Below the pieces are notes generated by a model. That model searched no databases. It was given only the letters and a program-made list of their open reading frames with translations, and was not told where the DNA came from. A program made the position numbers and the translations under genes. From Darksidea phi (Eukaryota; Ascomycota; Dothideomycetes; Pleosporales; Lentitheciaceae): a stretch of DNA of 64,000 nt. The stretch lies in the NCBI GenBank assembly GCA_030770425.1, contig JASJFT010000043.1:214008-278007 (forward strand), read 5' to 3'. Positions within the stretch are counted from its first letter, which is position 1, and every line of letters begins with the position of its first letter. Of the stretch, positions 1 through 10,842 are shown piece after piece.

Positions 1-1192
1 ATTTAAGACTTCTTCCAGTATTCGTTTCCTCGAGTGGTTAAAGGTCGAACGCTGTTGGTAGAAACATGTTGCAAGGGAGGCGATGGCTACCTTGTTCCAG
101 TGTGCTTTGATGTTGACAATTGAAGGATTACACCTTGGTGGAAGTTATCGGAAAGCGCTTTATTACTCCCAGGTAGGTAATTACCATACTTGCGAAGTGT
201 AGAGGTGCACTGCTCTGGTGTTGAAGGTCTTGATGCATCGCTGGGTGCCGCCGTGGGAGATAAAACATCCGAAACCCCCCGTTTCGACGTTAGGCGAGAC
301 ACCAGATTCGGACATGTCGGCTGAATAGACGCACGTCAGATGCTTGTTCGTCTCAGGTATTGCGACCGGAGAAGATGCATTGAGGAAAAAACGAAGTCGT
401 TGGAGATGCCCCTTTCTGAATGTTCCCAGCCAAAGATCGATACGGGGATGCCCAGGCCTCGGGATTTTGATGGGAACGTACTGTCCCCTCCGGTTCTGGC
501 TTAGCGACTCCGGATATCTGCCTGACGGTCGCGAGCCCATACAGGGTCCCAAATCCTCCTTCCTTTCTCATGCAATTTCTTTTCTCGTTATCCTGTAAAA
601 GGGATGGATGTGTAGGGCTGCAGCGCTGCGATAAAAAGCGTGATGTTGGACGTAGAAAACATATCCCGCTGAACCATGAGACAGTTCAGACTTGCACCTG
701 CTTGCTCTCTTGGTTCACGAGCACGGGCCGTAATTTGCTCACTTTCAAACAGTGAGCAAGCCAGCCACATATCGTGGGAAAGAGGGATGTGATTTGATAA
801 CCGTGTACGAAGAGATCGTAAAGGCGTTGCGATGAATGCATAACTCTTGGACAGCCGCAAACACAGCTTTAGGAGATCAGGATGCAAGAATACGAGTTGC
901 GGTTTGTATACCATCTCGATATATTCACCAAATAGCCCTATTCCGCCGCTTCCGCTTACGTACCGCCATTCGTCTGATCATCATAATGCTCCTTTCTTAT
1001 GCGTGCCCATTACCGAACACCCCTATGATCCTCTTGGCCCTGGGCGGTAGCATACTGGCGCGTGCTCCATGCTGTCACAATCACTCTCGTTCTCGCACAT
1101 CCTGCAATTCAAAGCACAACCGTATCTGCAGCGCCCGAGTCAGAAGACTGATGGCTGGACGTACCTGCGGCAGTAGCGACACCTGGCCTCGG
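1..1192. other. No supported gene, left edge
   Basis: No reading frame here shows a family I recognise. The longest open stretch on the minus strand covers 181-552 (123 codons) and has no recognisable motif, signal peptide or splice partners. It could be a decayed gene or chance. Confidence 0.4.
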
Positions 1193-2404
1193 TTACGGAC
1201 CTATTCTTCTTCGCGATGAGACTGATGCTGCGGCGTACCGGTCCTCTCCATCATCGACATACGCATGGTCGCTGCCCCCAGTATATGCACCCTCCCGCAG
1301 CCTCGCAATCCCAGCATCCCTCATCATGCTCACGGCCCGCAGCCTAGCAATCTCGATATTCAAGTTCAGCTCTACGAACCGCTTTGCATCGACCTCGGCA
1401 CATGCCCGCTCAGTTTGTCGCGCAGCTCGATGATGATGTTGGCGCTGGCCTGGGTTTCGCGCGTGTAGGTCGAGAGTTTGGTGTGCAATGCTAGGTCTTC
1501 TTTTTCCTTTAGAAGTTTCTTTCTCTCCACGCCTACCATTGCGGTTGCTTCGTCGCTGTCCTCTTGTCGCGCGGTCACTTTCGCTACTGCTTTTCTACGC
1601 CTCAGTTCTTTCCTATTGCTTCGGCGCCCGTCTTCATCCGAAAAGATATCAGTTTCATCTACTTCTCCTCACCGCCTCAGCTTCTGCATCTGCTTCTTTT
1701 TTGTCACTTTCCCTTTCCTTTGTCCCTCCCAGAACACCCTTGAGCCCCGCGTTCTCTCGCTCCAGTCTCTGTATCCTGCCCTCCGCATTCTGCAACTGCG
1801 CCTGCAGCTCCGCATTCTTTGATAGCAGATTCGCATTCAGATCCTACAGCGTATTGTTCGCTGAATGTAGAAACCGTACGTCCGTAATCGCTATTACTGT
1901 GGTAGGGACTCGAATGTGTGTGGAGCAGTGCGCGCGTTGTTTAGGAAGGGCGCGGCGTTCGGGAACAGCCGATAAGTGCTATTTCGATCGCAATGCGAAG
2001 GAGGAGGCGCCGGGTGCATCTTGTGAGCGCCGTCGCCGTGGGAGGAAGTTTAGTTTGGGAAGCTCGGCGATGCCGTTCGGCAAGGTCGAAGAGAGCGGCA
2101 CTGGGGACAAGCCCGAGGCACGATCACGACAGTCAGTCATTTCGTCTGACGATGGGAACGTCTGGTAGTGTAATTTCGAGTTGTGTGCCATGCCATAGGT
2201 CGCGTAAGAGGAGCTACCCGGCCATCGTTGTGAGTTTCGGAACCTGAACATGCTGCGCGATGTGACTTGCTGATGTGACACAATATGATTTGAAAAACAA
2301 CAATTCTTTAACAGTCCGAACGCCATCCTATCGGTGCACATCATAAAACTTTCCGTGCGCTTATCCATGTTGTTTTCCTTTGTTCGCCTCAGCATCGATC
2401 TCAA
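1193..2404 (-). pseudogene. Decayed coiled-coil protein gene
   Basis: Three minus-strand frames together give a continuous low-complexity, heptad-like protein rich in Leu, Glu, Gln, Lys and Arg, with segments such as LSKNAELQAQLQNAEGRIQR and KKLLKEKEDLALHTKL. The reading is broken by in-frame TAG codons at 1979-1981 and 1844-1846, where CAG (Gln) is the likely ancestor, and by frame changes near 1660-1670 and 1398-1412. The final frame ends at the stop 1193-1195. Long runs of coiled-coil sequence in successive frames of the same strand are hard to explain by chance. The upstream limit is unclear; an N-terminal basic, Ser-rich part is readable to about 2404. Function is unknown; proteins of this type are often structural or regulatory. 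The stops fit C-to-T changes, but the frame changes are indels. Confidence 0.65.
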
Positions 2405-3165
2405 CAGAATTTTCGCTTTTTCTTAGATCGTTGATCAGATGCGCGCAGTATGATACGGGCTAATCGACTATTGGAGGAGCGTTGACGTGAATTGTTTGAA
2501 CTCAACGATGTCCCTTCGTCAATTTACCTTGACAAGCCGCGAGCATTTGCCCTAGTTTTTGAAACGATCTTTAATAATCACGCAACGGGTGTGGAAGATT
2601 AGCAGCTATTAGCACGACAATTACACCGTCACGCATGATGCTGGCCCGAAGATCCCCTAAAGTAAACTTGATTGGGGGAAGATCATGAATCATGAAGCCT
2701 GAAACACACGGAGCGCCTAACCCGATATATATAGCACCCCCCACCGGCAATAAAGGAGAGAACCCAGAAAGAGACTAGACGAAAACATGTGCAAAGGCAA
2801 GCTTTCCTGGCAAGTCGCAAGAGGTTATACCGAAGCCGTTAGATTGCCGGAGCTAGCGACGGTATTTTGCCGTCCTAATCTCATGACCCGGATGTTCCCC
2901 GATGCGGATGTTTCGTGGTTTCAGCAAAACAATTCGCCATCCATCCTACGCGAAAATTAATCCGTTCTATTCATACAAAAAGCTAGTAACAGGCGCGCGA
3001 TAGAGTGTATAAAGAGGAGGACCTATGCCTTGTTAGACCATCATCGTATTACCAGGATCCCTTTACTAGACAGCCGTCCGTTGCTTGAAGCAACTCATTT
3101 TCATTCCTTATACATACATTTCTCCGTGGAATCTTTCTCGTTAACTTCGGTCAACTACCGTTACA
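2405..3165. other. Intergenic, promoter side of PL3 gene
   Basis: No coding evidence. Two TATA-like boxes are visible, TATATATA near 2725 and TATAAA at 3008-3013; the latter lies about 155 bp before the pectate lyase ATG. Confidence 0.5.
3008..3013 (+). promoter_or_regulatory. TATA box of PL3 pectate lyase
   Basis: TATAAA in the context GTGTATAAAGAGG, about 155 bp upstream of the start codon at 3166. Inferred from position and consensus only. Confidence 0.45.
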
Positions 3166-4180
3166 ATGAAGTTGTGAGTATCTTTGCTTAGTACACAAGT
3201 GTTCCGTCCACAGTCGACGCCCGCCTCAATTATTTTTGGCTAATTGTTCTAAAAGCACTGTCATCACTGCTGTCGCCGCTCTTGTGGCTCCCATCGCTGC
3301 CGGTCCTGTCGCTCAATCTCCCAACGAGTTCTTCAGCTTGACCAAGCGCGCCACGCTCCCGGTCCCCGCTTCGAAGGGCTCTGTGACCTACAAGAAGGCG
3401 CAAAGTATCTCCGGTACCTTTGACGGTGGCTTCAAGACGTATGGTCGCGGCGTCGCTTGCACGGGACAAGCCGAGGGCGGTGATGCGGATGCCGTCTTTC
3501 TCCTTGAAAACGGCGCCACTTTGAAGAATGCCATCATTGGAAAAGGTACATAACGCCTAAAGCAAACCCCATGTTCTTAAAATCACCGCTTTGGGACCCG
3601 CTAAAACATGAACAAACATATCTTTGCGTAATGCTGACACAATGTTGTCATAGACCAAATCGAGGGTGTCCATTGCAAGGGTGCCTGCACGATTGAGAAC
3701 GTCTGGTGGGTTGATGTCTGTGAGGACGCTCTTACCATCAAAGGTGACGGTAATGCCTTGGTCAAGGGTGGAGGTGCCCAGGGCGCCTCCGACAAAGTCG
3801 TACAGCACAACGGCATGGGTACCGTCACCATTGATGGCTTCACTGTTATGGACTTTGGCAAACTCTACCGTGCCTGCGGTAACTGCAAGAACTCCGTCTC
3901 ACGTAGCGTCGTCATCAAAAACGTAAAGGTAAGCACTCAACTATCCCATCTACCTAGTGTTACAGCTAATACATACGCCCAGGCCTACAATGGCAAGGTC
4001 CTCGCTGGTATCAACCCCAACTTCGGCGGCACCGCTACTATCACCAGTACCTGCGCAACTTCTGTCAAGACCATCTGCGAAGAGTTCAAGGGCACTACCC
4101 CTGGCAATGAGCCCGAGTCCGTCTCTAAGGGTCCCTCCAACTACTGCAAGTACACCGCTTCGGCAATCAAAGCTTGCTAG
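3166..4180 (+). CDS. Secreted pectate lyase, family PL3
   Basis: Predicted extracellular pectate lyase that cleaves de-esterified pectin by calcium-dependent beta-elimination. Four exons: 3166-3173, 3256-3545, 3654-3928, 3983-4180, giving 256 residues, a usual PL3 length. The start is chosen because splicing the 82-bp intron (GTGAGT...AAAG) after ATG AAG TT produces a clean signal peptide, [18 protein letters not shown]. The second intron starts GTACAT and the third GTAAGC. PL3 hallmarks are present: [11 protein letters not shown], a central [16 protein letters not shown] block followed by [12 protein letters not shown], a DKVVQHNG segment and a Cys-rich C-terminus with NYCKY. Acidic residues in the VCEDA region belong to the calcium site in this family. 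All splice junctions keep frame and nothing appears damaged. A plant-tissue or saprotrophic role is inferred. Confidence 0.93.
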
Positions 4181-4749
4181 ATGGCTACCGTACTTCGTCG
4201 CAAAGTGAATTACTCAGAGACTAGAGCAACGAGCTCTTGATACGATATGCTTCAGGGACGATTACTGCGTTGGATGCACCGGAAGCTTGGAAGGACATTC
4301 TTGTATATACTTGCTTACTATCTTGACGATAATTCAATATTTTATCTATCAAAGCAATTGGTTGTGATTTATCTCTCCCTAGCGGCAGCCGAGTCGGGAT
4401 GTGGTGATATTTGTATCCGAAAGCAGGTCAAGGTTGAGGAGGGATAAGACAGCCATGCGTTAGAAGTCTGGGTATACTGTGCCAGCTGAAACCTATACAA
4501 TCCTGCCTCTGATAAAATTATTTACTAAATTAAATAATTATCAGGTATCAAGTGAATTGTGGAATACATTCGCTCTTCGAACCATGGTTGAGCAAGGGCG
4601 GCATGTAGGGGAGAGGACCCACAGCAAACGATTGACAATAAAAGACGTGAAGCTTACGACCGAGAGTCCGTCTGAAATCCTGCGTTTTTAGGAACACTGT
4701 CTAATGTCGAGAAGTAGTACGCATGTAAAGTTCTGAAATGCCAGACATT
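4181..4749. other. Intergenic, no gene seen
   Basis: Downstream region of the PL3 gene. Two short plus-strand frames (4247-4447, 4479-4691) have no recognisable content. Mildly AT-rich. Confidence 0.45.
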
Positions 4750-5554
4750 ATGGCCAGACTAACCGTCGTCTTCATGCCCGGCGCATTGTACACACCCGAG
4801 ATCTACTACGCCACGATACGACATCTTCAAGCATTTAACTAACGCTGCATCGGCCTTCCACTGCCATCGACGGATGCTATCCCTGCACACATGAATTTCA
4901 ACAAAGATGAGAAGGCTATTCGAGAATGTCTGAAGTGACTAGTAGAAGAGGAGGGAAAAGAAGTTATTCTCGTTAAACATTCGTATAGGGGTATGCCGGG
5001 GGCTGAAGCGCCAATTGGGCCAGGCAAGAAGGAAAAGAGAGCGGATTGGAGGGTGGTGTGGTGAGGTTAGGTTTCGTTATGGCGTTTGCGATGTCAAAAG
5101 GTTTTCAGTCGACGGCTGTTGGGCGGAGATTCTGAAGTGGATAAAGGTGACTGTTGACATACGTCCCAGTTTCTATTTACGAGCAATTGAATGAATGGCT
5201 CGCCAGACGGGCCCAATGAACATTTCTACCGAGGATGTTCTACCCCCGCCCGAAGCCGACGCATAGGCAGCAAAACTCACGCACCAAAGTGTCGGCGTAT
5301 TCAATAGAAAAACAACATACAGCATGGCGTTATATCCCGCCCCGTCCGTAATTGGCAAGCAGGATATATCGTACTTTTCTCCAGAGGGGGCCGACATGAT
5401 TATCTCCGCCGCGTGGCAGATTCAACCTAACACGTTTGGTGTGGAGGAATGCGATGGTGGGCATTGCTTGATGATTAGTCATCCGGGGTGGCTTGCGGGA
5501 GTGCTGAGACGGGCGGCGGGAGAAATGAGTAGTTTGGAAGATGTGGATCTTTAG
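4750..5554 (+). pseudogene. Alpha/beta hydrolase pseudogene
   Basis: The remains of an alpha/beta-hydrolase-fold gene can be followed in order. The N-terminus reads VVFMPGALYTPEIYYATIRH (oxyanion-side HG/PG region). It is followed by LVEEEGKEVILVKHSYRGMP, where HSYRG at 4978-4992 stands for the nucleophile elbow HSYGG with Gly replaced by Arg. The C-terminal part has YVIGKQD-like sequence VIGKQDISYF and the catalytic-histidine block DGGHCLMISHPGWLAGVLRR, ending at the stop 5552-5554. It is inactivated by in-frame stops TAA 4840-4842 and TGA 4936-4938, further stops and a frame change around 5060-5190, and TAG 5264-5266, where TGG (Trp) is the likely ancestor. Several lesions are G-to-A or C-to-T transitions, which fits mild RIP or ordinary decay. 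Confidence 0.85.
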
Positions 5555-5829
5555 ACAGTGAGAGTAGCTGATGGGATCCGGCATTGTTTATGGTGTAAAA
5601 TTACAAAAGAAAGTGGAACGCGAAGCATCCAACGAAAGAGTAATTCCGGTACCTCGTCTCAATTTCATTCAGGGATCCCCACGTCTCTATACGCCAAACC
5701 CGAAAGACACTGAACCCTCATTTGTCACTTTTTTGGTTACATTGTCTCTCCGTATTCACAGCATTTTCTCTTTTCTGACGAGTAATCGCTGTGGCTTTCT
5801 CTCTCGTTTCACCTTCCTCTCTCTGAGCT

Positions 5830-6410
5830 TTACCTGATTCTCACTATATGGGTTATCCTTTCTCTCCCATGTGCCCTACCTTCCTTCTCCTTCTTCATTC
5901 TATATTCCATGATATCAACCGCCTGTTGAACTAGAATGTCGCTATGTTAGTACATTTCTGACAGACTCAGTCGTTCAGGCATTCTTTAAAAGTACGTACG
6001 ATTTGCCGTAGCCCTGTTGTTCTTGCCCCACATGCCACAAGCATCTAGCTGGCGCCCATCGGTGCCATGTGCGTGGATTACTTTGTCCACGATGTTGTTG
6101 TTCGAAAGAATCCAACTCTTGTACGTCCATCCAAAGGCCTTGCATTTCGCGAATAATTCTGCGTTCATTGTTTTGCCAGCAGGCGTGTTCCTGAACGGGC
6201 CAGGGCGAAAATCTTCCGGGATTTGGATCTCCCAATACTGATTAGTATTGTTAGGTTGCTCAGAGCTTTTAGGTTGCTCGCGTTCGTTCGGTTTCTCAGG
6301 TTTGGTAGTCGCCAGCGTAGGTATATTTGGGGTTCATGGTTGATGGTGCGCTGCGAAACATTTCCGGCAATTCAAGTTCGTCTTCTCGGAGTATTGGTCC
6401 TAAATATATG
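5830..6410 (-). pseudogene. Small unknown gene, probably frameshifted
   Basis: I do not recognise the family. A minus-strand frame from about 6330 to 6000 reads as a charged protein (QYWEIQIPEDFRPGPFRNTP, then NAELFAKCKAFGWTYKSWIL and HAHGTDGRQLDACGMWGKNN). It runs into a very good intron at 5931-5999: GTACGT donor, TACTAAC branch site, TAG acceptor. The spliced frame continues to a stop at 5830-5832 with a Lys/Arg-rich tail. Upstream, a second frame gives readable sequence with Met codons (around 6390-6330) that ends in TGA just before the main frame, so a 1-2 base indel probably disables the gene. The near-perfect intron argues for a real gene. Alternatively an undetected first intron restores the frame. 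Confidence 0.45.
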
Positions 6411-7420
6411 ATCTGGCAGTTTTAATCTTCTAGGTCAATAACTTCCGCACTGCAGTGAAAGGTGGTATTTTTATTTTTATTTTGAATCTTTTCCGAGGGA
6501 ATATTTATACTGAGCATGTGGAAATGTGAATACGTCATCAGTTGACTGTATGTCTGTGAATCAGGAGAGTCACGATGGCTGTGACACTAAGCGTTCGTTA
6601 GGTAACATGCCTTTACGATGGGTCACTATGACCCTACACCCTCTAGAGGCTACTTACAAGTAGGGCCTTCTATCACCTAAGACTTATCACCAAATTCTAG
6701 GCCGTATACTCTTAATCTAAGAACACGAAAGACTCTATAGTAGGAAGCAAGAAAGCTCTAACTGCACAATATGCTGTTAATTAATACAAATGAGGCAGCA
6801 CTTTACTAGGGTAACTCGATGTCCGAGGACTTTGGACTATTTTTTGGTTGTCGCCGCTTTTGGAGCCATTTGCACCTAAAATGCTAAGTCTAACCAGCTT
6901 CGTGGACGCAGTCCTGCATGGCTCGAAGCTTGCTCTAGAAGTTAAGTACTAGGAGAACATCAGAGATTTGTTCAAAGTAGCACTCTAGATTCCATATAGA
7001 TCAGCACTTAATTTGGTAAAGGCCTTCTTGTCATGAAAGTAGATGCTGGTTCACTTGCCTTAAGTCACGTGTTGTCCCGGAACCCCGCTCTTCATGTAAC
7101 ATATCTTTGTAAGCATCCTATCCAATCAGGGATATGAATCTCCGGACGTGCTCACCAGGCATCCTTAGATCCTGTGCAAGATCAGTACACGCTACCCACG
7201 CCGCGGAATTTGTGAACAACTTTGGACGATCGATATTCGTACGGCTGAAGGCAAGAAACCAGTTCGACCTACTACCCAAGTCCCAGCGCCTGAACAGGTC
7301 GGATTGTAATAAGAAGGCTGACTTTGACGATCTCACGGCGATTTTTCAGCATCCATACAGCGTTCTTTCACAGCGTTATACCGTGGTTCGAAAGGCCGCA
7401 AATCAAAAGACTGTTCTGAG
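6411..7420. other. Intergenic, no gene clearly supported
   Basis: Moderately AT-rich DNA with no recognisable family. A plus-strand frame at 7134-7484 leads into the TPR gene region and might hold a missed 5' exon of it, but I see no convincing splice donor. Confidence 0.4.
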
Positions 7421-9093
7421 ATGCGTTTCATTTTGGGCAAGGAAAGAAAACAACCGCCAGCAGCCCAAGACTCGGCCGAGCTAGCTGAGTTTGATTGTCT
7501 CTTTGGCGAAGCTCTAGACTTCGGCCGAAACGATAACCAACCAGAAGCGGAAGAAAGACTGCTGAAATGCATAACCGGATACAGCAAGTCACTTTCGGTC
7601 AATTATAAGAAGGCATCCTTATCACATGAGTACCTCGCCAGGTGGTATGATCAAATGCTTCGTAAGGCCGAGGCCGAAGCACACTTCAAGATGTGTGAGT
7701 CGATCCGCACAAAGTATTACGGCCCTTCCCATCCGGCAACATTGAGGGCGGTAACCGCCGTAGTTGGCGTGTTGTTGAGTCAGGAGAAACCAGAAGATGC
7801 CAGAAAGAAGGCGAAAGGTCACCTAGGGAAACTTGATCCAAACCTACCTTCATGTGAGAAGTTCGTATTGGTCTTGGAGCTCGGCAAGGCCTATGCTAAC
7901 CTCCGCCGTCATGAAGAAGCACTGTCTTTCCACCGGCAAGCATTAAAGGGACTGAAAGAGACTGTGGGGCCGAACCATACGGAAACAGTCTATGCACAAT
8001 ACTACCTCGGGAAACTCTACGCAGAAATGGGCCGACTAAAAGATGCTGAACGCGTTCTGAAGTTAGCGCAAGAGATCTGTGAAAACACGCGGGGATCCAA
8101 GGGTGCTTACTATCGCATGGTCACCTTTGCCTTGGGGTCCGTGCAAATAAATATGTATAAGTTTGTCGAAGCCGAGCAAGTCAATATGCACAAGTTTGCC
8201 GAAGCCGAGCAAACATTGACATCTATGCTACCAGCTTCTAAAAATGACGTCCATCATACCACCTGGACAGCGCACTATGTTCCAGCTGTACTCGATTTGA
8301 TTCAAGTGTACACTAGCTTGGATAGGCAGGAGGATGCTCAAAGAGTGCGGGCATGGATGAATGGAGAGATCGAGTCGGTGCAATGGGCAAACGTTCCTGA
8401 GGCACAGGCAACTAGTATTTCTGGAAATTCGGCACCGCAGAGCAGTGAAGAAGTAAGAACCCTGCTTCTCATTGAAAGGAGTGAAATATTAACGGGCGCA
8501 GTCGTTCCATTGGGACATCAAAATCATTGACGCCAAAGGCAATCACGTATTTGCTACTGCCTTACTAGATACCCAATGTCAAAGTGGTAACTGGATCTCG
8601 CAACGCCTCGTGGAGCGCCTTGGTAAATCCTCATCTATTTCTCGGGACTTTAGTGCCCCCAGTGTCGCCGATGCAAATGGTAACTCTGTCCGAGCGTCCG
8701 GAGTGGTAACTCTGGAATTCAAACGACATCGCGGGAATCGATTTTTTCAGAGTCAATTCTTTGTATTTCCTCCATCGTCAGATCACTTTGACGTCATATT
8801 TGGAGTCGAATACATCGTACAGGAGAATCTTGTGAGCGTGAGCGAGGATGCTTTGGTTCCACTAGTTCTGCACAAGAAGCTTGGCAAGAGTGAGTTCATA
8901 CGTTGCGTTATTACGAGCCAAATCTCATACGTCACAACTAGGTGATAAATCCGCGACAGCTATAGCGGAAGAAAAGAGGCGACAAGAAAGGGCTGCTCTA
9001 GAGGCTAGACGCCAGGCTGCTCAGTCGGGGTCCGCGTCACAAAGCCAGGTCTCACAAGGTAGTGGACCGCAACAAGGAGGACAAAGCTCATGA
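7421..9093 (+). CDS. TPR protein with C-terminal retropepsin-like domain
   Basis: Three exons, 7421-8452, 8502-8889 and 8942-9093, joined by a 49-bp intron (GTAAGA...GCAG) and a 52-bp intron (GTGAGT...CTAG); both keep frame and give 523 residues. Residues about 45-330 hold tetratricopeptide repeats of the kinesin-light-chain type (KYYGPSHPATLRAVTAVVGV, LGKAYANLRRHEEALSFHRQ, LGKLYAEMGRLKDAERVLKL). After the first junction a retropepsin-like beta domain follows: IKIIDAKGNHVFATALLDTQ leading to CQSGNWISQRLVERL, then a flap-like region and FDVIFGVEYI. The usual DTG triad reads DTQ here. The tail is a charged helix (AEEKRRQERAALEARRQ) followed by a Gln/Ser/Gly-rich end. A 33-bp in-frame duplication lies at 8150-8215. 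Function is unknown; the architecture suggests a scaffold with a protease-like or protease-derived module. The start could be further upstream. Confidence 0.75.
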
Positions 9094-9422
9094 ACTAAAC
9101 GGGCATTCATGAGAGACAAGAAACTTCTGAAAAACGCTTATAAGAATAGTTTAGCCGTCTCCGAGAAACATTGCCTCGTCTTCAATACCTTCTCAATAAT
9201 TGATTGATACCACTCAGTCTTGGAAAGTCCAGACCTGCTAACAGACCTCTCAAAGTTCACGGCGACTCGCAGTCATCCTTTGAGAGCATCACGTGGGTGT
9301 CCCTGTCGTTGGTTCGATGTCGTTCCAACAAACACGACCTGAACAGCCGCAAATCTAACAGTAGTCTCAGCACTTTTTCCCCCGTCGCGCGGTAACATCT
9401 AGGCAGTTAATTAATTTTCCGC

Positions 9423-10380
9423 TTACGCCGCCGTTGCCGAGAAAATTTCAACCACCTTCCCAGTAGTAAGTATACCTAAGGCCGTCAAGAATAACTCAGT
9501 GAAGACGCCAATGATGGCGAGTCGATGGATCAAACTAGTAACATAGTGCAGCACCACAATGGCAGCGACAGGCAGCACCGAAGCAAAAACCGTGCCAACT
9601 AACGTACTGAGCCGAAGTATCGTTTCTTGTGAGTAGTACACCGTGTTCGCATGTGAGGTTGACGAGTCTGGTTTCTTTACTTTTATTAAGTATAGGCTGA
9701 AGGGAACTGCACTTCGGCGTACATGTCCGGGACAAACAAGTATTGAAAGAGGAGTAAGAGAGACTCACCCGAAACCGCCACCCAAACGCGCAATGCCACC
9801 AATGTACCGCGAAATCTCCTAGTACTCTAGACGCGAGACCTTGATTCTCCCGACACTTGAGTGCAATGAGGTCATTAGCTAGTTGCGGCTTCTCATATAC
9901 ATCGCTGTCTGGACCTAGTAGGTAGACATTGCCCATGCGGGGCGTCTTCATCTAGAGGCGTAAAAATTTGAAGTCCTGCGGGTTAGGGGCGTCGCACTTT
10001 GCGATGAAGGTTTGGAAGAGGAGAGCGTGGTCGAATTCTATTGTGTCAGCGATTGAACGATAGCACTTGAAGCATGGGTGCTCACTATATTCTTCAAGCC
10101 GCTTCCTAATAAGTAGGATGGTGTTCCATTGCTCCAGATTCCCATCTGGTGCAGCACCCGACTCGCTAAGAGTTTGCCAGTCGCGGTCGGAAATAGTGCG
10201 GTCGGGATGTCCCGAGTTTGCATCTTCCTCTACGCATTTCTGCAGTCGGTGTTCAAGATGGGTTAGCTCGGCTTGGAGGTAGGGCAGGTTCTGGGCATTG
10301 AGTGCGCTGAAGCGACGGAGGATGGCGATTTCGGGGTGGAGGCCCATGAGGGAGGCGAGCCTGGCGTAGCCATTACTCAT
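9423..10380 (-). pseudogene. DUF6594 membrane protein, one nonsense codon
   Basis: Fungal DUF6594 family. The start at 10380 gives NGYARLASLMGLHPEIAILR and FSALNAQNLPYLQAELTHLE, the family's N-terminal signature; upstream codons in frame look non-coding. The first exon continues through TPRMGNVYLLGPDSDV to 9769. A 94-bp intron (9675-9768, GTGAGT...AAAG) is followed by an exon with the typical membrane part VYYSQETILRLSTLVGTVFA, a second hydrophobic segment and the end VEIFSATAA. The only lesion seen is TAG at 9952-9954, inside the conserved L-x-x-W...P-x-MGN stretch where Trp (TGG) is expected. A 46-bp alternative intron ending at that TAG would not keep frame. So the gene is a recent pseudogene, or carries one sequencing error. 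The role of the family is unknown. Confidence 0.75.
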
Positions 10381-10842
10381 TTTAACTCGGGCTTTGTAGC
10401 GCTGAGAATAGTATAGAAAGAAGTACGAAATACAGTAGACCGTTTTCTTACTTCGCTCTTCAATGCTAGGCTGAAGAGTTGAAGCATAACAACGCATTTG
10501 CTTATCTAGGTTAGATCCACCCATAGCCGCAGATCATCGGATTGATGGGTTAATGCAAAGAGTGCTAACGCTACGTTTACCGAATGAGTAGCAGCCATCG
10601 CGTTGCTAAACTCGTGGAATAACCCAAAAAGGTAACATAAAAAGGCATTCGTCCCGAATATCTTGAACGCAAGAAGGCTGTTAGTTACAGTCATTACCTG
10701 CATAACTACGAGGGTAATGTATTAAATACTTTAAAAATAATTTTGCGCTATATTAGACTAGAGGTTAAAAGAAGTTCTTAGCGCAAATCTCGCATGAAAT
10801 TATTTACAACGCGGCTAATTCATAAGACAACCAACTTACCCT
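10381..10842. other. Intergenic, short hydrophobic frame
   Basis: A 65-codon minus-strand frame at 10506-10703 is hydrophobic (FGTNAFLCYLFGLFHEFSNA), but has no family match I recognise and no partner exons. It may be a relic or chance. The rest is AT-rich spacer. Confidence 0.35.

Noticed and set aside
8461..8945. Separate retropepsin-like gene downstream of the TPR gene
   Set aside because: A 49-bp intron with good signals joins the two in frame; no promoter or own start is evident, so one gene is simpler.
9907..10010. Possible 46-bp intron removing the TAG in the DUF6594 gene
   Set aside because: It has a GTGCGA donor, CCTAAC and CTCTAG, but 46 bp does not keep frame, and the removed stretch matches conserved coding sequence.
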